Of a stretch of DNA of 64,000 nt, positions 59,101 to 64,000 are shown one piece after another (position 1 is the first letter of the stretch; every line of letters starts with the position of its first letter). The translations under genes and the position numbers were made by a program. The stretch comes from JAZKDW01 sp040387375 (GTDB lineage: Bacteria > Pseudomonadota > Gammaproteobacteria > Burkholderiales > Burkholderiaceae_D): assembly GCA_040387375.1 (NCBI GenBank), contig JAZKDW010000023.1, positions 60,109 through 124,108 of the forward strand, read 5' to 3'. The notes under the pieces were generated by a model. That model was not told the origin of the DNA, did no database searches, and saw nothing but the letters and a program-made list of their open reading frames with translations.

Positions 59101-62100
59101 CTTTCTGTCGCAAGGACAGAACGGTTCACTGCTATTGAGCGCAGCCAATGCCGCGCCCGTGACTGCCAGCCCGGTGACCGTCATCCTGACCGCTACCGAC
59201 ACTGCCGGCCTGGGCATCACGCGCACCGCCACCTTCCGCATCAATGTCGCCGCCGCCACCAATGTCAGCGGCATCAAGGGCCGCTTCGTCACGCCTGACG
59301 GCGCCGGCATCGGCAGCGTGCGCATCGCCTATCAGGACGCCAGCGGCAACCTGGTCTCCCAGGTGCAATCCGACTCGGCCGGCACGTTCATGCTGACAGG
59401 CTTGCCCGCCGGCGCCATCACGCTGCGCATGGACGCCACCCCCGCGCATCCGCTGTATCCGATCTGGCCCTACACGATGAACAATCCCGGCAACGGCCTG
59501 GTCAGCCTGCCCGACTGGGTCATCAACCCGCCGCCTGCCGATGACAAGTTCGCTGCCATCAGCAATGCAACGCAGGACCAGGCCGTCACCGATGAGCGCT
59601 ACCCCGGCCTGGCCATCACCTTGCCCGCCGGCGTGAGCATCACCGGCTGGGACGGCGTCAAGAAAACCCGCCTTGCCGTCGAGCGCATCACGCCGGACAA
59701 GTTGCCGGTGACGGCGCCGCCGTTTCCGATGAAAGAAGCGTACCAGCTGTATTTCGGCACGCCGATGGGCGGCATCCCATCGGCGCCGATCCCGATCACC
59801 TTGCCCAACGTCGCCGAAGCCGAGCCGGGTGAACAGCTCGCCATCTGGTTCTTCGACGGCAGCCCGATGGGCGGCACCGGCGAATGGAAAATCGCCGGCC
59901 AGGGTGTGGTATCGGCCGATGGCAAAACGGTGTCGACCTTGCCGGGGCAGGGGATCACCCGCTTCTGCGGCGTGTGCGGCCTGTTTTCGCTGGCATGCCC
60001 GGAACCGCCGAAACCGCCGCCGTGCAACACCTGTACCGGCAACGGTGAAAATCCGAAGGCAGGCAATCCGGTCGATCTGCTGACCGGTCAGGAAGCCCCC
60101 AAGAGCGTCGGCCTGTCGCTCGGCGGCGTCAACAGCGTCAATGTCAGCATGAGCTACAACCCGGTCGACGCCTTCAACGGCCGCGCCGGCACCTTCGCCA
60201 GTGCCGGCCTCGGCTGGACGCTCAACTACGACATCGTGCTCACGCCGAATGGCACCCAGGCCCGTGTGTTCATGCCCGGCGGGCGTTTGGTCGACTTCAT
60301 CAATACGGGCAACAACATCTACAAGGTCATCAACGACCCCAGTTTTGATGGCGCCGAAATCAGCCCCACCAATCTGGCCGCCAACCTGTGGCAGATCAAA
60401 CATCGCGATGGCCGCCTCTGGAAGTTCGGGCCGTTTCCCGGCATCTCCGGGCTGATTCGAGGCGGCCCGCCACTGTTCGTGACGGAAATGGCCGATGCGC
60501 AAGGCAATGTCGTCTTCATCACCCGCCAAGCCAATGGCCGCGTCGACACCGTTGGCAGCAGCAGCGATCGCAGCATCAGCCTGACTTACGGCGCCAACGG
60601 ATTCGTTTCCGGCATCACCGACAGCGCCAGCCGCAGCATGCAACTGACCTACAACACAAGCAAGCGCATCGAGACCGTCACCGATGCCGACAACAGGACC
60701 ACCCGCTACACCTACGTCGACGACAACGAGATCGCCCCCGACCCGGTCTGTGGCGCCCAGTCAACACGCGGCGAGCGCATCAAGACCATCCTCTATCCCG
60801 GCAAGTCCAGCCCCACGGAAAATTTCCATGGCGTAGGCAAGCGCATCCTGCGCCAGATCGCCGCCGACGGACGTGAATCCCGGTTCAGCTACCATCTGAC
60901 GGGCGCGTGTGTGACCCACCAGTCCAATCCCGGCGTGCGCTGCACCGACGCCAGTTGCCCGACCGAAGACAACTGGGCCAACCACCAGGCCGGCTGGCGC
61001 GTGCATGGCGGACAAGTGTTTGCCACCACCGTCACCAACGCCGACGGCACCAGCGAGACATGGCGCTTCGCCGCCGACAACACCCCGGTCGAACACACCG
61101 ATGCAATGGGCCAGAAGACCGTCTACAAATACGACAACTTCAAGCGCCAGGTCGAGAAGAAAGACCCGCTCGGCCGCATCACGAAATACCAGTACGACGC
61201 CAACGGCAACCGGTCACTGGAAATCGACCCGCTGCAGCGCGTCACCCGCATGACCCACGACATTAAATGGAATACGGTAACCAGCACCACCCGCTACAAC
61301 GACCCGACGCCATTTGGGCAGACCAATCCGCAGGTGCGAAGCATGCAATACGACACGAACACGGGCGTGCTGAAGAGCGCCACCTCGGCATTGAACAACG
61401 TCACGCGTTACGAATACACGGCGCAAGGCTTGCTTGCCAGCGTCACGACCCCGGGCGGGGCTGCGATCCGGATCGAATACACCCCTCATGGCGACATCGA
61501 AAAAATGATTGATGCGCTGGGCCGCGACACGCAGTTCGGCTACGACGCCGCCGGCCGCGTCATCGCCGTCACCGATCCCCTGGGCTACGGCAGCCAGACG
61601 CAATACAGCGGCACCGGCCAGGTCACCAAAACCACCGACGCCCTCGGCGGCGAAACCCGGATTGACTACGACGCGGCCGGGCGCCCGGCCAGTGTCACCA
61701 ACGCGCTCAACAACACCATCCAGACCAATACCTACGACGACGGCGACCGCGTCAGGACGCAGGCCAATGCGCTCAAGCAGACGGCCAGCAACGACTACGA
61801 CAGCGCCGGCCGGCTGATCAGCTCGACCGACCCCGCCGGACACATCACCACCTACCGCTACGACAGTGCCGGGCGGCTGGCGACCATCACGCACCCCGAA
61901 GGTGATCAAAGCCTGCACTACGACCTCGTCAATCGCGTCACCCGCATCGCCGACGCCAGCGGCAGCCTGGAATATGACTACGACGCCGCCGACCGCGTCA
62001 CGCGCCATACGCAAAAATCCGGCACCCGCACAACGACGATCGACTACACCCACGACGCGCTGGATCGGCTGATTCGCCGCACGATTGCCAGCACTGACAG

Positions 62101-63520
62101 CACCGGTGCGAGCCTTGCCGCCGATATCACCGAATACCAGTACGATAACGAGGACCGCATCACGCAGATCCTCTACAAGGGCAACGGCAGCAGGAACGAC
62201 CTCACCAGTTACAGCTGGGATGCCGACAGCCGGCTGACCCAAAAGACGCTGCCCAACGGCATCAGGGTCAGCTACCAGTATGACCTCGCCAGCCAGCTAA
62301 AACAGATCGAATACACCACCAGCGCCAATGTCGTGCTGGACCGCATCCAGTACACCCATGACGCCAACGGCCAGATCGTCCGGCGCGACAGCCTCAATGC
62401 ATTGGGCGCGGAAGAAACACCGTACACGGCGATGCACGATGCGGCCAACCGGCTGACCCGCATCACGCTCAACCCCGGTACCGGCAATCAGCTGAGCTAC
62501 GAGTTGACCTACGACGCCAATGGCAACCTGACGCAGAAGCAGAACCTCAGCGCGCCTGGCGACACCACCACGTTCCAGTGGGACAGCCGCAACCGGCTGA
62601 CGACACTAAATGCACCGGGCGTTCTTGCGAGTTTCCAGTACGATGTTTTAGGAAGGCGCATCGGCAAGACCGTCAACGGGCAGACCACGACGTATCTGTA
62701 TGACGGCGCGCAGGCGATCGGTGAAATCCAGGCAACGCCGAATAACGCAAACAGCCAGGATATCCGCATCAACCTGACGGGCCTGAACCTGGACGAAGCC
62801 ATTGCGCGATATACACGGACACTAAGCGACAATGCCATCCCAAGTGAGCAAGCCAGCATCTATTTGACAGACCTGCTGGGCAGCGTGATTGCGCAAAGCA
62901 GGGTGGATCAGACGATCGGAAACCGCTATGGCTACAGTCCGTACGGGGAAGTGGTTACTGAGGGCAATGACAGCCAGAATGCGGTGCAGTACACGGCGCG
63001 GGAGAATGACAACACCGGGCTTTACTACTATCGGGCACGGTACTACGATCCAGTGTTGAAGCGGTTTGTCAGCAGTGATCCGATTGGACTTGCAGGTGGA
63101 ATTAATACCTATGCGTATGTCGATGGAAATCCGATTTCTTTAATTGATCCAAATGGTATGTCAGGAAAAATACCAAAAAATTATGGAAAAAATAGGCCGA
63201 TGAAGCCGATGCCAACAGCTGAGGAGTCGAAAAAGGATGCAGAAAGGAAGGTAGAACCTGGCCAGAACTTAGCAGACGCTCTCAAATGCTATTTTGGTAT
63301 CAAGAACTGTGAGGCCCAAGAAGAAATCGCAAAGACAAGGATCTGCGTTATGGCTAAGTGCACGACTACATGCCCGGATCGAACCTTCACTATTGATTAC
63401 AGAACAGGGGAAAGCGTGGCTTATAATCCGGCAAACGCTACATGCGAATGCATGGTCTGGGGATGGAACCCAAAATATCAGGCTAAAGCACTTCCCGGAT
63501 TAGGGCCGCCAGGACGATGA
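56150..63520 (+). CDS. Giant exported propeller-TIG-YD/RHS protein with polymorphic C-terminal tip
   Basis: This 2,456-residue protein begins at GTG 56150 (AGGAG upstream) with a signal peptide (KLFLIPLLVAFTLFGNAAQA). In order follow a YncE-like beta-propeller (about residues 40-640, repeated 'ALAVD-------V'), three TIG/IPT domains (about 655-930), a CARDB/NEW3-like stretch, and a carboxypeptidase-regulatory-like domain (about 1040-1105). Next come an RHS entry segment (GNPVDLLTGQE), many YD repeats (about 1460-2180) and an RHS core ending 'YYYRARYYDPVLKRFVSSDPIGL' and 'NPISLIDPNG'. The last about 120 residues are an unrelated-looking, AT-richer tip with seven cysteines. A Sec signal is unusual, since T6SS Rhs effectors lack one. 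Possibly a surface contact-toxin or adhesin. Confidence 0.88.
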   Translation: MRVPRKTGLHAVPWCMRKLFLIPLLVAFTLFGNAAQAAAQRQAGAVFFEEGQAGTALFEWVNLPPAGQAVRAMGDAPHALALASQARVLAVALKDYRGMAWLEPYSGMELGRIALGRMPVAIALNAGGDTAYLLLEGSTQVHVVNLRQRAVVAQWDAGEQPIALALSADGRQLAVADRQQNQLHIFDPAAGAVLHTHRMRDAPLQLAYSQSPAGAVRLLVAVEGGVLVTLDTATWIETSRHALGRDIRALGVADAGGKALALSKRKDVLTIIDPVTGAFINSINFDGDPERLAIDSAGNRVFVTTGHDLSIHRIDMNTGTVQGRHAVQARVGGIVFDSRSRMLLLSHPSGERLIQVDPAQTRLALPLALTQRVTDLAVNNNTDELIILAEKTEQLVRQNLVTRHSDAISLPGAPRRVVVDSGLNRAIVAITHARHEIAFVDLAAATPTLYPEKIDMPGDVQALAVDTARQRTVVLAGGRFVSVLDNDTRSQLGRFSGTDTYVDIAIHPGTGDVYLLTGQGSLQKLNPSTMVLENTWQLNLDGQHLAVDDTHQRLLVSSARGRKVYQFDLATGAISNAAEFAGPPGHIAVHPDNALAVILSIESGGIGTLDLTSNATDLDYTRLDTPHRSAISTRFNQAFVATAGANEVATVELPNPVPVIGLLTPAHVNAGGPALTVTVEGSKFVDGSMVLANGVALTTKWIGAAKLEAIVPATMIATGTVLTMTVKNLPRGGGVSDGADLTVTADPPVLNRIEPAQLLATGQAQTITLYGQHIHAQAAIQVGAQTLRPIADGLGNAVGLIIPGNLLAQSGMLPVTLINPDGTRSATLKLPVVAIALAPAISGISPTQGPVGTQVTITGANLATNAADNQVTFAGDAGNATIRARATIVSASATQLVVTVPANAVTGTVNLGTPGGATVGPAFTVQQDIDVRFTANPINTTVYQGANTNISLNLRNTGVKEYGGLMQLEVSGLPEGVTSRLTPRFLSQGQNGSLLLSAANAAPVTASPVTVILTATDTAGLGITRTATFRINVAAATNVSGIKGRFVTPDGAGIGSVRIAYQDASGNLVSQVQSDSAGTFMLTGLPAGAITLRMDATPAHPLYPIWPYTMNNPGNGLVSLPDWVINPPPADDKFAAISNATQDQAVTDERYPGLAITLPAGVSITGWDGVKKTRLAVERITPDKLPVTAPPFPMKEAYQLYFGTPMGGIPSAPIPITLPNVAEAEPGEQLAIWFFDGSPMGGTGEWKIAGQGVVSADGKTVSTLPGQGITRFCGVCGLFSLACPEPPKPPPCNTCTGNGENPKAGNPVDLLTGQEAPKSVGLSLGGVNSVNVSMSYNPVDAFNGRAGTFASAGLGWTLNYDIVLTPNGTQARVFMPGGRLVDFINTGNNIYKVINDPSFDGAEISPTNLAANLWQIKHRDGRLWKFGPFPGISGLIRGGPPLFVTEMADAQGNVVFITRQANGRVDTVGSSSDRSISLTYGANGFVSGITDSASRSMQLTYNTSKRIETVTDADNRTTRYTYVDDNEIAPDPVCGAQSTRGERIKTILYPGKSSPTENFHGVGKRILRQIAADGRESRFSYHLTGACVTHQSNPGVRCTDASCPTEDNWANHQAGWRVHGGQVFATTVTNADGTSETWRFAADNTPVEHTDAMGQKTVYKYDNFKRQVEKKDPLGRITKYQYDANGNRSLEIDPLQRVTRMTHDIKWNTVTSTTRYNDPTPFGQTNPQVRSMQYDTNTGVLKSATSALNNVTRYEYTAQGLLASVTTPGGAAIRIEYTPHGDIEKMIDALGRDTQFGYDAAGRVIAVTDPLGYGSQTQYSGTGQVTKTTDALGGETRIDYDAAGRPASVTNALNNTIQTNTYDDGDRVRTQANALKQTASNDYDSAGRLISSTDPAGHITTYRYDSAGRLATITHPEGDQSLHYDLVNRVTRIADASGSLEYDYDAADRVTRHTQKSGTRTTTIDYTHDALDRLIRRTIASTDSTGASLAADITEYQYDNEDRITQILYKGNGSRNDLTSYSWDADSRLTQKTLPNGIRVSYQYDLASQLKQIEYTTSANVVLDRIQYTHDANGQIVRRDSLNALGAEETPYTAMHDAANRLTRITLNPGTGNQLSYELTYDANGNLTQKQNLSAPGDTTTFQWDSRNRLTTLNAPGVLASFQYDVLGRRIGKTVNGQTTTYLYDGAQAIGEIQATPNNANSQDIRINLTGLNLDEAIARYTRTLSDNAIPSEQASIYLTDLLGSVIAQSRVDQTIGNRYGYSPYGEVVTEGNDSQNAVQYTARENDNTGLYYYRARYYDPVLKRFVSSDPIGLAGGINTYAYVDGNPISLIDPNGMSGKIPKNYGKNRPMKPMPTAEESKKDAERKVEPGQNLADALKCYFGIKNCEAQEEIAKTRICVMAKCTTTCPDRTFTIDYRTGESVAYNPANATCECMVWGWNPKYQAKALPGLGPPGR

Positions 63521-63924
63521 ATAAATCTATACTGACTATTGGTGGTGTTGTACTTGTCCTTGCCATCGGACTTGGCTGCTTTCACCTTGGACGTGGTGTT
63601 GGCGAAGAATCGGTTCGACAGCGATCTGAAAGAGAGACCTATCTGCTTTTAAATCTTAACGCGATCGCATCGTATGCTAGTTATGCGGAAATTTCTGCGC
63701 AAATTTCAGATGGGAAGTTGAATCAGGCGAAGTGTACTGCTAACGTTGTTGCTAGCGGACACCTTAGGCAAGTGAAGGAGTGCCTCGGGCAACGAGGTTG
63801 TCGTGATGTTATTTATGATGAGGTCAAGAAGCGCGCTCCGGAACTTCTCGATGGGAGCAAGCTAAAATTCACATATTATGAAAACGCGGAGGCATGTTTC
63901 TCGGCAAATCCTGATAAAAAGTAG
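63517..63924 (+). CDS. Small membrane-anchored protein, candidate cognate immunity or partner of the RHS tip
   Basis: This 135-residue protein has an N-terminal hydrophobic segment (SILTIGGVVLVLAIGLGCFHLG, about residues 4-25) that lacks a convincing lipobox, then a soluble helix-rich part with four further cysteines. Its ATG overlaps the stop of the giant RHS gene in ATGA (63517-63520). It shares the lower GC and AT-rich codon use of the tip, pointing to acquisition together. In polymorphic toxin loci the gene immediately after the RHS core is usually the immunity gene, which supports, but does not prove, that role. No family is recognised. Confidence 0.6.
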   Translation: MNKSILTIGGVVLVLAIGLGCFHLGRGVGEESVRQRSERETYLLLNLNAIASYASYAEISAQISDGKLNQAKCTANVVASGHLRQVKECLGQRGCRDVIYDEVKKRAPELLDGSKLKFTYYENAEACFSANPDKK

Positions 63925-64000
63925 ACGTGGAGTAATAGGGTCAGTCTCTGAGCCTTCCCCTCAAATTTCACTTGTAAACTGTTGCCATCCGGGTTAACTT
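63925..64000 (+). other. Right-edge intergenic stretch with a short palindrome
   Basis: The last 76 bp have no gene. Near 63938-63956 the sequence AGGGTCAGTCTCTGAGCC forms an imperfect palindrome (TCAG/CTGA with GG/CC flanks). Similar 'AATAGGGTCAG' sequences often flank RAYT/IS200-like genes in betaproteobacteria, so a mobile-element remnant may begin here, but too little is visible. Confidence 0.3.

Noticed and set aside
59132..60643. Minus-strand 503-codon gene inside the RHS gene
   Set aside because: Antisense to the conserved YD and TIG regions, low-complexity composition, no domain.
56150..63924. Type VI secretion Rhs effector locus
   Set aside because: There is a Sec signal peptide and no vgrG, PAAR or tss gene in the window, so T6SS delivery is not supported.

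Overview
The window looks like a chromosomal segment of a betaproteobacterium, most likely Burkholderiales and near Oxalobacteraceae (Herbaspirillum/Noviherbaspirillum-like). This is inferred from gene content: a fused PabB-PabC, TamA/TamB, PilW-PilX-PilY1, a class I PHA synthase, D-3-hydroxybutyrate dehydrogenase, PRC-barrel/dodecin/UspA stress genes and Kef/YbaL transport. It also fits the high GC and codon use. No species can be named from sequence alone.

Layout. 0-5.1 kb: the end of a type IV pilus minor-pilin operon (pilW end, pilX, pilY1) and a TonB-like protein. 5.2-6.6 kb: fumC. 6.6-11.3 kb: a small stress membrane protein, a NarL-type sensor kinase converging on two response regulators, and a collagen-like lipoprotein. 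11.3-17.1 kb: tamB-tamA. 17.3-19.1 kb: bdhA, divergent from a thioredoxin-reductase-like flavoprotein. 19.3-22.8 kb: a nitrate/sulfonate-type ABC transporter with a second binding protein and three perfect hairpins between two of its genes. 22.9-24.0 kb: a methyltransferase and a GIY-YIG protein. 24.0-31.5 kb: a minus-strand four-gene signalling operon (hybrid kinase, receiver, CHASE-PAS kinase, HD-GYP regulator). 31.9-35.2 kb: a secreted hydrolase and a Kef/YbaL antiporter.

35.3-49.2 kb is a stress/storage region: two UspA proteins, a Cro/C1-like regulator, a GNAT protein with PHA synthase, DUF427, an erythromycin-esterase-like protein, pabBC, a glycine-rich protein, PRC-barrel, dodecin, an EamA transporter, Hsp20 with a ROSE-like RNA thermometer, and an HPP-CBS protein. 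Two perfect FNR/ANR boxes (TTGAT-N4-ATCAA) and two near-matches lie in its intergenic regions. This suggests one low-oxygen programme linking PHA storage and Usp expression. One perfect box lies between GNAT-phaC and an unusual 72-nt tRNA-like cloverleaf on the other strand, which is the most distinctive signal in the window.

49.3-64 kb encodes exported proteins: a two-domain secreted protein, a PAP2/vanadium-haloperoxidase-type enzyme, and three consecutive plus-strand genes for large Sec-exported proteins. These are a TIG-repeat protein with an orphan YD repeat, a Gly-rich protein, and a 2,456-residue propeller-TIG-YD/RHS protein. The last ends in an AT-richer, cysteine-rich tip followed by a 4-nt-overlapping small ORF, the architecture of a polymorphic toxin/immunity locus. 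No CRISPR array, rRNA, canonical tRNA or intact insertion sequence was seen.
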